A stretch of DNA of 46,517 nt from an uncultured delta proteobacterium (GTDB lineage: Bacteria > Desulfobacterota > WTBG01 > CAIYCZ01 > CAIRTM01): assembly GCA_903911225.1 (NCBI GenBank), contig CAIWCT010000117.1, forward strand, positions 1 to 46,517, in the 5' to 3' direction. The position numbers were made by a program, and so were the translations under genes. The notes beneath the pieces were generated by a model. The model was not told where the DNA came from and searched no databases. It saw only the letters and a program-made list of their open reading frames with translations. Below, piece after piece: positions 8,666-17,717 of the stretch. Every line of letters begins with the position of its first letter. Within the stretch, counting starts at the first letter, position 1.

Positions 8666-8992
8666 GTGGACAAGTACAGAATTTCTTGCATCAAGTGCGG
8701 CGAAAAACACGTCCGTATGCGTAAGGCAACCAATAAAATGGTGTCCAAGCGGGCTCTCCGGAATATGCGAGTTGACGTGGTCGTATGTTCCCTAACGCTG
8801 ATCGGTTTGGCGTTCTTCGGTTTTCTCATCGTTGACTACGAGAATATGTTTTTCATACACTGCTCGATGGTGGTGGTCGGCATCGCCGTGGTCCTGCTGC
8901 TAAGTTGGTGGTTCCTGCGAGTACGACCCCTCACGCGAAAACCAATGCATCACTACAAGTGCTCGAAATGCGCCTACACCTGGGATATTTGA
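8666..8992 (+). CDS. Zinc-ribbon protein with two membrane helices
   Basis: 108 residues from a GTG start. A CxxC pair near the N-terminus (ISCIKCGEKH) and another at the C-terminus (YKCSKCAYTW) could form one split zinc ribbon that brings both ends together. Between them are two transmembrane helices (about residues 38-57 and 64-85), so both cysteine pairs would face the cytoplasm. The GTG at 8666 is preferred because GAGG lies about eight bases upstream; a TTG at 8636 would add ten residues. No family recognised. It is flanked by repeat-bearing intergenic sequence, so it may be a recent arrival. Confidence 0.6.
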   Translation: MDKYRISCIKCGEKHVRMRKATNKMVSKRALRNMRVDVVVCSLTLIGLAFFGFLIVDYENMFFIHCSMVVVGIAVVLLLSWWFLRVRPLTRKPMHHYKCSKCAYTWDI

Positions 8993-9079
8993 GCCGCCGG
9001 GGTGCGCACGTACAATGAGCCGCTCTCAAGGGTGAATTTTTTCTTTGGCCTTCCTTCTTTAAACCCCATAGCATGTGTC

Positions 9080-9142
9080 ATAATCTGGATTAGCAGGCAG
9101 CATACATTTATTATCATTGTCCGATACGTCAAAATCATGTTA
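9080..9142. repeat. Dispersed intergenic repeat, copy 1 (second copy near 40228)
   Basis: Bases 9080-9114 match 40228-40262 at 31 of 35 positions, and 9122-9142 matches 40292-40313 closely, in the same order and orientation. The 40-kb copy has about 20 more bases between the two blocks. Confidence 0.6.
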
Positions 9143-9188
9143 TAAAAGCTCTCAATTCATATCGTAATTAATCCAGCCAATCAAACCA

Positions 9189-10214
9189 ATGCAGCCAATA
9201 AAACATATTCTTGTCGATGACAGCCTGCTTGCACCGTATATTGTGTCTGAGGGGTCAGCCTTTGAGCAGCGGCTTTCGGCTTTTGTGCGCCAACAGCTTG
9301 AAAGCTGGCCCGAGTTGCGCGAAGCCCATGAGGGCCTGCGGCAGAGCGTGTATAAAAAGTTTTTTCTCACCGATCTTGAAGTTCAGCTGCAGCATAACCC
9401 GTTCCGCATGAAAAGTTCAACAGCCAGGGTGGATAAGCAGTCCATAGAAAAACGGCAATGTTTTCTTTGCCCTGACAATTTGTTTCCTGAACAGCGGGCG
9501 CTTGTGTATCGCGATGACTGGCTGATTCTAGGCAATCCGTTTCCAATATTTCCGGACCATCTGGTCATCTCGCATAAAGAGCATCAGCTGCAGGAGATCG
9601 GCGCCTGCCTTGGGGCGATGCTATCCTTTGTCACTGACTCAAACGGCGCGTTTGAAGCTTTCTATAACGGCCCGGCCTGCGGCGCATCAGCGCCCGATCA
9701 TCTCCATTTTCAGGCATATCCGGCAGGCGGCATACCGTTGATGTCGCAGGCGCAGCTTTTACTGGCTGCAGGAATGAGTTTATCACAGATCGATGATATG
9801 CACGGGCAGGGCACCTGCTTTGCAGGAGAGGTTGACCGCCGGGGCGTCTTTATCTGCTGCACCCGGAACCATGCCGCACTTGAGCAGAATCTAATTCGTG
9901 CCGTCGCTCATCTGAAGAAGGTGACCGTTGCGCAGGATGAGCCCCTTGTTAATATAGTAATTGCCGCAGACGGCCCTGATCTCACCGGCATTCTTTTGCC
10001 GCGCAAAGCGCACCGCCCGGCCTGCTATTTCAGCCAGGATGGCGACCATATGGTTGTGAGCCCGGGGGCTGTTGATGTGGGAGGGCTGCTTGTACTGCCG
10101 CGCCATGAAGACTACGCGCGTATGACCCGAGAGCAGGTGCTGGGCATTTTTTTCGAGGTCTGCCACGGAGGGGGTGTTTTTGACAACATGCAGGACGCGA
10201 AATCCGTTATTTAA
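9189..10214 (+). CDS. DUF4922 / HIT-superfamily (GalT-like) nucleotidyl-binding protein
   Basis: 341 residues. The central region carries RQCFLCPDN (Cys91, Cys94, a possible zinc pair), LGNPFPIFPDHLVI and a histidine motif DHLHFQAYPAG (HLHFQ at 171-175), the pattern of the HIT/galactose-1-phosphate uridylyltransferase superfamily and of proteins grouped as DUF4922. Members bind nucleotides and hydrolyse or transfer nucleotidyl groups, with the motif histidines as nucleophile. The second half (residues 210-320) is less typical. Function in this organism unknown; nothing next to it points to a sugar pathway. No clear ribosome-binding site precedes the ATG. Confidence 0.72.
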   Translation: MQPIKHILVDDSLLAPYIVSEGSAFEQRLSAFVRQQLESWPELREAHEGLRQSVYKKFFLTDLEVQLQHNPFRMKSSTARVDKQSIEKRQCFLCPDNLFPEQRALVYRDDWLILGNPFPIFPDHLVISHKEHQLQEIGACLGAMLSFVTDSNGAFEAFYNGPACGASAPDHLHFQAYPAGGIPLMSQAQLLLAAGMSLSQIDDMHGQGTCFAGEVDRRGVFICCTRNHAALEQNLIRAVAHLKKVTVAQDEPLVNIVIAADGPDLTGILLPRKAHRPACYFSQDGDHMVVSPGAVDVGGLLVLPRHEDYARMTREQVLGIFFEVCHGGGVFDNMQDAKSVI

Positions 10215-10321
10215 AGTGCTCACCAAAGGCCCCTTTATATAGTATTGCCTGTCAAGCGCCCTATTATCAATTAATGGTAGTTGAACGAGAAAGCACACCT
10301 TTTATTTAATCCCGTAGACTC

Positions 10322-10350
10322 TTGACAAGATGCAATAAAAAAGATATTTT
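10322..10350 (+). promoter_or_regulatory. Sigma70-type promoter upstream of the HTH-EIIA/Hyf-like operon
   Basis: TTGACA (10322-10327) and TATTTT (10345-10350) are 17 bases apart in an AT-rich region. The first gene starts 58 bases further on, so this probably drives the whole seven-gene operon. Confidence 0.6.
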
Positions 10351-10408
10351 GTCTTTTAATGTCCATTTTTGGGAAATATAGTTCAACATAATAAATAAAT
10401 AAGGCAAA

Positions 10409-11098
10409 ATGAGACTGACTATAAAAGATTTGTCCGAGCTTTTAAATGTTGCTGAAAAGACGATTCGGCGATGGATAAAAGAGGGGAGCATACCTGCCTA
10501 TAGAATCAATGGGCAGTATCGCTTCAATCGTACTGAAATTCTGGAATGGTCAACATCACGGCACCTAAATGCGCCGGTTGAAATATTTCAAGAGCCTGAA
10601 TCTGCACAGGTGATGAGCCTGACGGAAGCGCTCACCGCCGGGGGAGTCTTTTATCGCATAAGCGGCTCGGATAAAGAATCCGCGCTGAAGGCTATTGTTG
10701 AGGTCTTGAGGCTCCCCGATGATGCCGACAGGGGCTATCTTCTGCAGTTTCTTCTTGCCCGGGAGGCAATGTCTTCGACCGGCATTGGCGACGGCATCGC
10801 AATTCCCCATGTGCGAAATCCAATAGTTCTGCATGTGCCTCAGCCCATAATAACGCTCTGTTTCCTTGAAAAGCCGATAAATTTTTTGTCCCTTGACGGG
10901 CAGCCGGTCAACTGTCTGTTTACTCTTGTTGCGCCAACCGTGCGCACGCATTTGTTTCTGCTTTCACGGCTTTCCTTTGTGCTGCGGGATGCTGAATTTA
11001 AACAGATGATAAAAGAGCAGCGCCCCCGTGAAGAGATACTGCAAAAAGTACTCGATCTGGAATCAGTATTGGCCTCCGAAGCGGCAGGAGGGCTGTAA
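10409..11098 (+). CDS. Fusion regulator: helix-turn-helix (excisionase-type) plus PTS EIIA domain
   Basis: 229 residues. Residues 1-50 are a MerR/excisionase-type DNA-binding helix-turn-helix (DLSELLNVAEKTIRRWIKEG, then YRINGQYRF). Residues 68-220 are an EIIA domain of the fructose/PtsN type with the phosphorylatable histidine His134 in GIGDGIAIPHVR. The protein could therefore bind DNA according to phosphorylation or to a bound partner. It is the first gene of the operon, two bases before the HyfB-like gene and downstream of a good promoter, so it likely regulates the membrane complex. No other phosphotransferase protein is in the window. Confidence 0.82.
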   Translation: MRLTIKDLSELLNVAEKTIRRWIKEGSIPAYRINGQYRFNRTEILEWSTSRHLNAPVEIFQEPESAQVMSLTEALTAGGVFYRISGSDKESALKAIVEVLRLPDDADRGYLLQFLLAREAMSSTGIGDGIAIPHVRNPIVLHVPQPIITLCFLEKPINFLSLDGQPVNCLFTLVAPTVRTHLFLLSRLSFVLRDAEFKQMIKEQRPREEILQKVLDLESVLASEAAGGL

Positions 11099-11100
11099 CG

Positions 11101-13074
11101 GTGTTGCTGCTGCTTCTGGCCCTGGGAATCATTGTTATAAGCGGTTGCGGTGCTCTGACAGTTTGTACCAGGCCCCGGCTCAGCAGCTGTATCGGCGCCG
11201 GGGGAACGGTACTGGGCTGCGCTGTGGGCATGATCCCCGCGCTGGAAGTGCTGTTGCAGGGAACCATCCAGTCTCTGCGCTGTGCCTGGAGTATGCCGTG
11301 CGGGTCTTTTTTTATAGAGCTTGATCCTTTGTCCGCTTTTTTCCTGCTGCCTGTTTTTCTGCTTTCAGCCCTTGCCGCCGTCTACGGCGGGCAGTATCTG
11401 ATGAAATACAAAGATACAAAACGGCTCGGGGTTGCGTGGTTTTTTTATACCCTGCTTGTTGCCAGCATGGCGATGGTGTGCCTGGCGCGCAACGCAGTCC
11501 TGTTTCTTATAGCCTGGGAAATAATGGCGCTTGCGTCTTTTTTTCTTGTGGCCTTTGAGAATGAAAAAGCAGAGGTGCGCCGGGCATCATGGATATACAT
11601 GGTTGCCACCCATCTGGGCACAGCATGCCTGCTGCCGATGTTTCTCATCTTCGGCGCTCATGCCGGGTCCCTTGATTTTGATCGTTTTGCTCACAGCCTG
11701 CCGCAGCCACTGGCGAGCATCTGTTTTATCCTTGCGCTTATCGGGTTTGGAACAAAGGCCGGCATCATCCCTTTTCATGTGTGGCTCCCCGAGGCGCACC
11801 CCGCAGCGCCCAGCCATGTTTCAGCCCTTATGTCGGGCATTATGATTAAAACCGGTATTTACGGCATAGTCCGCATGCTTGCATTTCTTGGTATGCCGGC
11901 TTTGTGGTGGGGCTGGCTGGTGCTTGCCATCGGCATTATTTCCGGCGTGCTTGGCGTGCTGTTTGCTTTGGCGCAGCATGATCTTAAAGGACTTCTCGCA
12001 TACCACAGCGTTGAGAATATCGGCATTATTATGATGGGGCTGGGCGTCGGCCTTATCGGCTGGAGCGCAGGTGTGCCCTCTGTTGCCATACTTGGCATGG
12101 CAGGGGGGCTGCTGCATGTGGTTAATCATGCGATGTTCAAGGGCCTGCTCTTTCTGGGGGCGGGGTCCGTGTTTCAGGCCGCGCATACCAGGGAGATTGA
12201 CCATCTTGGCGGCCTTATTAAAAAAATGCCCTATACCGGAGCCTGCTTTCTAATCGGAGCAGTTGCCATTTCAGGACTGCCGCCTTTGAATGGTTTTTTA
12301 AGTGAGTTTTTAATTTATCTCGGGTCGCTTCGCGGCGCGATTTCCATGGGTGCCGATGTAGCAGTGCCGCTTATAGGCGCTGTTGCCGGGCTTGCCCTCA
12401 TCGGCGGCCTTGCAGCGGCTTGTTTCACCAAGGCTTTCGGCATTGTATTCCTTGGGGAGCCCCGCTCGCAGGCTGCTGCCAATGCCCATGAGTCCAGGCC
12501 ACTGATGGTGGCCCCGATGCTGCTGCTTGCGGCAGGCTGTCTCGTGGCGGGCTTTCTTGGCATGTATATCGTACCTGCCATGTCAGAGGTTGTTTCAGGG
12601 ATTCTTGGTTTTGATGCCGGACATGAGCTTAAGATAGCGGGAGGCTATCTTGGCTCTGTTACGATTGCATCAATTGCACTGCTGCTGGTTGTGGCCTGTC
12701 TCACCCTGCTGCGCCGCTTTCTGCTGTCGGGCAAAGAGGTCGGCAGCGGGGCCACCTGGGACTGCGGCTATGCAGCCCCATCCTCACGCATGCAATATAG
12801 CGCATCCTCATTTGCACAGCCCATTACTGATCTTTTTAAGATGGTATTAAGAACAGAAAAACGCCTGCAGCTCTCAGAGCAGTATTTCCCGGCTGCGGGG
12901 GCTTTTAAAACCCATACGCTAGATGCCGGTTTTGAAAAAATATACCGTCCTTTGTTTGAAGGGGCAAAATGTTTGTTTGCACGATGCGCGGTTCTGCAGC
13001 ACGGGAGCATGCATCTGTATGTGCTTTATATCGTGATAACGCTGCTCGGCCTTCTTGTCTGGCTGGTGAGGTGA
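11101..13074 (+). CDS. HyfB/NuoL-like proton-channel subunit of a hydrogenase-related complex
   Basis: 657 residues, many transmembrane helices, family of proton-translocating antiporter-like subunits (NuoL, HyfB, HycC). The conserved core is clear: GFGTKAGIIPFHVWLPEAHP, then HVSALMSGIMIKTGIYGIVR, and later LLAYHSVENIGIIMMG. Charged residues inside helices (Glu in WEIMALASF, Lys in GFGTKAG) are the usual proton-path residues. GTG start, two bases after the previous stop, with AGGAGGG upstream. It is the first membrane subunit of a six-gene complex in the order HyfB, HyfC, HyfE, HyfF, HyfG, HyfH-I. Confidence 0.88.
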   Translation: MLLLLLALGIIVISGCGALTVCTRPRLSSCIGAGGTVLGCAVGMIPALEVLLQGTIQSLRCAWSMPCGSFFIELDPLSAFFLLPVFLLSALAAVYGGQYLMKYKDTKRLGVAWFFYTLLVASMAMVCLARNAVLFLIAWEIMALASFFLVAFENEKAEVRRASWIYMVATHLGTACLLPMFLIFGAHAGSLDFDRFAHSLPQPLASICFILALIGFGTKAGIIPFHVWLPEAHPAAPSHVSALMSGIMIKTGIYGIVRMLAFLGMPALWWGWLVLAIGIISGVLGVLFALAQHDLKGLLAYHSVENIGIIMMGLGVGLIGWSAGVPSVAILGMAGGLLHVVNHAMFKGLLFLGAGSVFQAAHTREIDHLGGLIKKMPYTGACFLIGAVAISGLPPLNGFLSEFLIYLGSLRGAISMGADVAVPLIGAVAGLALIGGLAAACFTKAFGIVFLGEPRSQAAANAHESRPLMVAPMLLLAAGCLVAGFLGMYIVPAMSEVVSGILGFDAGHELKIAGGYLGSVTIASIALLLVVACLTLLRRFLLSGKEVGSGATWDCGYAAPSSRMQYSASSFAQPITDLFKMVLRTEKRLQLSEQYFPAAGAFKTHTLDAGFEKIYRPLFEGAKCLFARCAVLQHGSMHLYVLYIVITLLGLLVWLVR

Positions 13075-13076
13075 GA

Positions 13077-13976
13077 ATGCAGACAGAAGCCTACATGAAT
13101 CTTTTTTTAGGTCTTGCTTTTGCACCGCTTCTGGGGGGCATCATCAACCGCATCAAGGCTGCCTTTGCCGGGCGCACGGGCCAGCCGCTGCTGCAGCAGT
13201 ATTACGATATGTATAAAAATATTCGTAAAGGCGCCGTGTACAGCAGAACCACATCGTGGCTCTTCCGCGCAGGCCCGATTGTGGGGCTTGCCTCTGTTCT
13301 AATCGCCCTTGCGCTGGTTCCGGTCAACGGCTCTACAGCACCGCTTGCATTCACCGGCGACCTGATTCTTTTTGCCTATGCCCTTGGGCTCATGCGTTTT
13401 TTTACCGTACTGGCAGCCCTTGATACGGGTTCAAGCTTTGAAGGGATGGGCGCCAGCCGGGAGGTTTTTTTTTCGGCCCTTGCAGAGCCGGCGCTGCTGC
13501 TGGGCCTGGCCACAGTGGCCCGCAGGGCCGGAACGCTATCGCTGTCGGAGCTGCTTGCCGCAACGTCGGTGACATCTCCTGAACTGGTGCTTGTGCTGGC
13601 CGCCCTGGGTATAGTTTTTTTGTGTGAAAATGCACGCATTCCTTTTGATGATCCCAACACGCATCTTGAACTTACCATGATTCATGAAGTTATGGTGCTT
13701 GATCACAGCGGCCCTGATTTTGCTTTCATTCAGTACGGCGCAGCCCTTAAGGTCTGGGTGCTTGGCTCTGTGATTGTGGGGTTGATTCTTCCAGTGGCCG
13801 GAGGAAAATTTCTGCTGCTCAACAGCGCAGCTCTCCTGGGGTGCATGTTCATGCTGGCTGTGATTGTGGGAATTATCGAATCAACTATGGCGCGCCTGCG
13901 CCTTCTCAGGGTACCGCAGCTGCTTGTAGCGGCAGGGGCGCTGTCACTGTTTGCTTTTATACTTTCGATGAGGTAG
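13077..13976 (+). CDS. HyfC/NuoH-like membrane subunit
   Basis: 299 residues, family of NuoH, HycD and HyfC, the membrane subunit that joins the soluble arm to the proton channels. Typical segments: YYDMYKNIRKGAVYSR (quinone-site or interface loop equivalent) and ENARIPFDDPNTHLELTMIHE, the conserved acidic cytoplasmic loop. About eight transmembrane helices. The start ATG at 13077 is two bases after the HyfB-like stop and follows GAGGTG; the frame stays open further upstream, inside the previous gene, but that part is not coding for this subunit. Confidence 0.87.
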   Translation: MQTEAYMNLFLGLAFAPLLGGIINRIKAAFAGRTGQPLLQQYYDMYKNIRKGAVYSRTTSWLFRAGPIVGLASVLIALALVPVNGSTAPLAFTGDLILFAYALGLMRFFTVLAALDTGSSFEGMGASREVFFSALAEPALLLGLATVARRAGTLSLSELLAATSVTSPELVLVLAALGIVFLCENARIPFDDPNTHLELTMIHEVMVLDHSGPDFAFIQYGAALKVWVLGSVIVGLILPVAGGKFLLLNSAALLGCMFMLAVIVGIIESTMARLRLLRVPQLLVAAGALSLFAFILSMR

Positions 13977-13981
13977 CCGCT

Positions 13982-14626
13982 ATGGGATCGGTTCTTGAAA
14001 CAACCATGATGCTGCTTATTCTTTCTGATATGGCCCTGCTGGGGCTCAGCCGCTTGCGCACCTGCATTGCCGTTGCCTCATTTCAGGGAATGCTGCTGGG
14101 CGTATTTACCCTGCTGGCGCACGAGCAGGCCCTGACGCCGCGCATTTTTCTTATTGCCGCGGTGAGCTTTATTTTGAAAGGATTTGTCTTTCCGCAGCTG
14201 CTTCGCCGAAGCATCCGGGAGGCCAGCGCTCAGAATGAAATGGATCCCTATGTCGGCTACAGCATGTCGGTGATGGCTGGCATGGCTATGTTTGGCGCTG
14301 CGCTGTGGCTCGGGGAACAGCTGCCGCTCACTCTTGCCGCCGGCATGCACCTGGTGATACCGGCAGCGCTCACAACGGTTCTTACCGGGCTTTTCCTGAT
14401 CATAGCCCGGAAAAACGCTCTCTCGCAATGCCTGGGCTTCATAATTCTTGAAAACGGCATCTATGCCATCGGCATTGTTTCAGTGGTCGAAATTTCCGTG
14501 CTGGTGGAGATCGGCATCCTGCTTGACGCAGCGGTCGCGGTCGTGGTCATGGGTGTGGCGATTTTTCATATCAACAGGCAGTTCGATCATCTTGACACCG
14601 ATCAGCTCGACTCACTGAAAGGATAA
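13982..14626 (+). CDS. HyfE-like membrane subunit (NuoK-like C-terminus)
   Basis: 214 residues, matching the length of hydrogenase-4 component E. About six to seven transmembrane helices. The C-terminal half contains ARKNALSQCLGFIILENGI and VEIGILLDAAVAVVVMGV, the NuoK-like core with conserved glutamates in membrane helices. Starts five bases after the HyfC-like stop. The upstream open frame overlaps the previous gene and is not used. Part of the six-subunit complex. Confidence 0.85.
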   Translation: MGSVLETTMMLLILSDMALLGLSRLRTCIAVASFQGMLLGVFTLLAHEQALTPRIFLIAAVSFILKGFVFPQLLRRSIREASAQNEMDPYVGYSMSVMAGMAMFGAALWLGEQLPLTLAAGMHLVIPAALTTVLTGLFLIIARKNALSQCLGFIILENGIYAIGIVSVVEISVLVEIGILLDAAVAVVVMGVAIFHINRQFDHLDTDQLDSLKG

Positions 14627-14640
14627 AGGTTTCACGGCCC

Positions 14641-16155
14641 ATGTATTATGAATCCGCCCTTTGGCTTTCACTGCTTATTCCTTTTGTCCTGGGCTTTGCC
14701 TGCAACATCCTGCCCAGCGCCCGCACAGCCCTCGGGGCCATGTGCTGCTGCGTGTTTGGCACTGCCATTGCCGGTTGTATCGCCATAGTGGCGGTTTTTC
14801 AGCACGGCACTATTTTTATTGCTTCAAACTGGCTTTTTCTTGATGGGCTTTCTGCCTATCATTACGGTATTCTGCTTGTTGTCTTCTGCCTGAGTTCAGT
14901 TTATGCATGGGCCTATTTCGGAGAGGAGCTCAGGAAAGGGCATTTTACCCGCAAGCAGGCCCGGCTGTTTGCGGGGCTGTGGTGCGAGGCTTGCGCAGCC
15001 ATGACCCTTGTGCTGTTTTCCAATAATCTCGGCATCATGTGGGTCGGCATCGAGGCAACCACGCTCATCACGGCCTTTCTCATCTGCATTCATGTATCGC
15101 GCCAGTCCATGGAGGCCATGTGGAAATACATTGTCATATGCTCGGTGGGCATGGCCTTTGCTTTTATGGGAACCCTGCTCATCGCGGTATCTGCCAAGGC
15201 CCTGGAGCTGGGGCCGCATGACTCGCTTTTGTGGACGGTACTGTATGATAATGCCGGTCGCCTTGATCCGAAGCTCATAAAGGCAGCCTTTATTTTTTTA
15301 CTTGTCGGCTACGGAACCAAGGCGGGCCTTGCGCCCATGCATAACTGGCTGCCCGATGCCCATATGCAGGCGCCATCGCCCGTATCGGCCATTTTTTCTG
15401 GATTTCTTCTGAGCACAGCCATGTACTGCATCATGCGGTATATGCCTGTTATAGAGGGTGCAACCGGCAGCATCGGATGGTGCCAGCGCCTTATGACCGG
15501 CTTCGGCCTTTTCTCCATAGCCGTTGCAGCGGTGTTTATCGTTTCGCAAAAAAATTTGAAGCGCTTTCTTGCCTACAGCAGCATCGAGCATATCGGCATC
15601 ATCTCGCTGGGGCTGGGGTTGGGGGGGCTGGGCGTTTTTGCCGCCCTTTTTCACACTCTCAATCATTCCCTGTGCAAAACTCTTTCCTTTTTTGCGGCCG
15701 GGCGCATGGGGCAGATCCTGGGCACTTATGACATTCGGGACATGAAAGGTGCTCTCAGGCGGTCTCCGGTTTGGGGGACGGGTCTTTTTTTGTCCATACT
15801 GGCACTTATCGGCGCCGCGCCTTTTTCCCTTTTTATGAGCGAATTTTTGATCTTAAAAGCAGCCATCGATAAGCAGGCATTTGTAATAGCGTTTGTTTTT
15901 TTACTGGGGCTCGGCATTGTTTTTATCTGCGCCCTTGGGTATATCCTTCCCCTGTCCTGGGGCGGGCCCCCACTCAAAAAAGCAGCCCCGGCGCATTTAT
16001 TTCAGTATGAGTCCTTTTTAGTCTATATTCCCCTGACCGCACTTTTGATTCTTGGCCTCTGGATGCCTGCCCCATTGCAGGCGGTCCTTCAAAAGGCAGC
16101 TGAAATTATCGGTGGGGCAGCGGCATATGCTCCTGCTATAGGGTTGATGCCATGA
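14641..16155 (+). CDS. HyfF/NuoN-like proton-channel subunit
   Basis: 504 residues, a second antiporter-like proton channel. Core signatures: WVGIEATTLITAFLI (helix Glu), GYGTKAGLAPMHNWLPDAHM, VSAIFSGFLLSTAMY, and KNLKRFLAYSSIEHIGIISLG. A following FHTLNHSLCKTLSFFAAG also fits HyfF. Having both a HyfB-like and a HyfF-like channel but no HyfD-like one suggests two proton channels. AAAGGATAAAGG precedes the start. The stop overlaps the start of the large subunit by four bases. Confidence 0.86.
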   Translation: MYYESALWLSLLIPFVLGFACNILPSARTALGAMCCCVFGTAIAGCIAIVAVFQHGTIFIASNWLFLDGLSAYHYGILLVVFCLSSVYAWAYFGEELRKGHFTRKQARLFAGLWCEACAAMTLVLFSNNLGIMWVGIEATTLITAFLICIHVSRQSMEAMWKYIVICSVGMAFAFMGTLLIAVSAKALELGPHDSLLWTVLYDNAGRLDPKLIKAAFIFLLVGYGTKAGLAPMHNWLPDAHMQAPSPVSAIFSGFLLSTAMYCIMRYMPVIEGATGSIGWCQRLMTGFGLFSIAVAAVFIVSQKNLKRFLAYSSIEHIGIISLGLGLGGLGVFAALFHTLNHSLCKTLSFFAAGRMGQILGTYDIRDMKGALRRSPVWGTGLFLSILALIGAAPFSLFMSEFLILKAAIDKQAFVIAFVFLLGLGIVFICALGYILPLSWGGPPLKKAAPAHLFQYESFLVYIPLTALLILGLWMPAPLQAVLQKAAEIIGGAAAYAPAIGLMP

Positions 16156-17708
16156 CAGCACATAATTTCATTCTGCTTGACAATGCTGAAGCCATAGCTT
16201 TCGAAAGGGTTCCTTTGGTTTCTCCGGATGCCTTCAGACGTGCGGTTCTTTATGCCGTGGGCAACGGAGCCCGGATAAGCGCATTTTTTGGAACCCCCGA
16301 AGAGAGCCTGGTTTCAAACGCAAGCCGCAAGGACTGCTCTGCCCGCCGGATTCGGCTCTGCTGCGTGCTGGCCCATGATGCTCAGGGTAAACTGGCCATC
16401 GGCTCAACGGTTATCGAGGATGTCTATCCAGCCCTTACCCCCGATTGCCCGCAGGCTCACTTGTTCGAGCGAGAACTGTATGAACAGTGGGGCATAGTGC
16501 CCGAAGGGCATCCCTGGCTGAAGCCGCTGCGTTTTCATAAACGGTATAACAACGGACATGATGGCAGCGGACATGACGCGCCTGATCCGGCTATTGGTGT
16601 GACGGATTTTTTCCATATTGACGGCGCGGAGATGCATGAGGTTGCGGTCGGGCCGGTGCATGCCGGCATTATCGAACCGGGGCATTTCCGCTTTCAGTGC
16701 CATGGCGAGGATGTGTACCATCTTGAAATATCCCTTGGCTATCAGCATCGCGGCATTGAACCGGCGCTGACGGGGGGGCCAAACAAGCGCAGCCTGCACT
16801 ATATGGAAACCCTTGCCGGTGATACGACCATCGGCCATGCAACAGCCTATGCCCAGGCCATGGAAGCGCTTGCCGGAGGCATAGCACCGCCACGGGCCCA
16901 GGCTATCCGCGGCATAGCCCTTGAACTTGAGCGTGCAGCCAATCACACCGGCGATCTGGGTGCCCTGGCAGGCGATATCGGGTATTTGCCCACAGCTTCC
17001 TATTGCGGCCGCATACGCGGAGATTTTCTCAATATGACGGCGCTGCTGTGCGGGAGCCGTTTCGGCAGAGGCCTTGTCAGCCCCGGCGGCGTGCTGTATG
17101 ATTTTGACACAGAACGTTTGTCCCGCCTGAAAGACAAGCTGCAGCAGGCGCAGAAAGATGTAACCAGTGCCGTTAATTTGCTCTGGGAAGCGCCTTCTGT
17201 CATGGCGCGCTTCGAACATACAGGCGCGCTGCCGCCCGATACCGCAGAGGAGCTTGGCCTGGTCGGCCCGGCTGCTCGTGCTTCAGGGCTTGTCCGTGAC
17301 GTGCGTTATGATTTTCCATCCGGGATTTTCCGGTTTGCCCAGATCCCCGTCTCGACATGGGGCACTGGTGATGTGTTTGCCCGTGCCTATGTGCGCTGGC
17401 TTGAGCTGCAGCGATCCCTGTCATTCATACTGGGGCAGCTTGAGATGCTGCCTGCGGGGGACATTATGACCGGGCCCGTAACGCCGGCTCCGAAGAGCCT
17501 TGCCGTGTCCCTGGTCGAGGGCTGGCGCGGTGAAATCTGCCATGTCGCCATAACCGATGGGCAGGGCGGTTTCAGCGAATATAAAATTGTCGATCCCTCT
17601 TTTCATAACTGGCTGGGTCTTGCTATTGCCATGAGGGATCAGCAGATTTCGGATTTCCCGCTGTGCAACAAAAGCTTTAATCTTTCTTATTGCGGACATG
17701 ATCTGTGA
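16152..17708 (+). CDS. HyfG-like large subunit (NuoC-NuoD fusion) lacking the NiFe cysteines
   Basis: 518 residues. Residues 1-145 are the NuoC-like domain (HLFERELYEQWGIVPEGHPW); residues 165-518 are the NuoD/large-hydrogenase domain (EPGHFRFQCHGEDVYHLE, YQHRGIEPAL). In true group 4 hydrogenases an RxCGxC motif follows here and a DPCxxC motif ends the protein. In this protein the first site reads ETLAGDTTIGHATAYA (about 219-234) and the end reads DFPLCNKSFNLSYCGHDL, so there is no CxxC anywhere. It cannot bind a normal NiFe centre. This is the mark of energy-converting hydrogenase-related (Ehr) complexes, whose redox partner is unknown. Start overlaps the previous stop (ATGA). Confidence 0.86.
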   Translation: MTAHNFILLDNAEAIAFERVPLVSPDAFRRAVLYAVGNGARISAFFGTPEESLVSNASRKDCSARRIRLCCVLAHDAQGKLAIGSTVIEDVYPALTPDCPQAHLFERELYEQWGIVPEGHPWLKPLRFHKRYNNGHDGSGHDAPDPAIGVTDFFHIDGAEMHEVAVGPVHAGIIEPGHFRFQCHGEDVYHLEISLGYQHRGIEPALTGGPNKRSLHYMETLAGDTTIGHATAYAQAMEALAGGIAPPRAQAIRGIALELERAANHTGDLGALAGDIGYLPTASYCGRIRGDFLNMTALLCGSRFGRGLVSPGGVLYDFDTERLSRLKDKLQQAQKDVTSAVNLLWEAPSVMARFEHTGALPPDTAEELGLVGPAARASGLVRDVRYDFPSGIFRFAQIPVSTWGTGDVFARAYVRWLELQRSLSFILGQLEMLPAGDIMTGPVTPAPKSLAVSLVEGWRGEICHVAITDGQGGFSEYKIVDPSFHNWLGLAIAMRDQQISDFPLCNKSFNLSYCGHDL

Positions 17709-17717
17709 GCTGATGCC

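Noticed and set aside
16404-17219. Long antisense open frame across the HyfG-like gene
   Set aside because: It is the mirror of a strongly recognisable gene; protein composition is random and no ribosome site precedes it.
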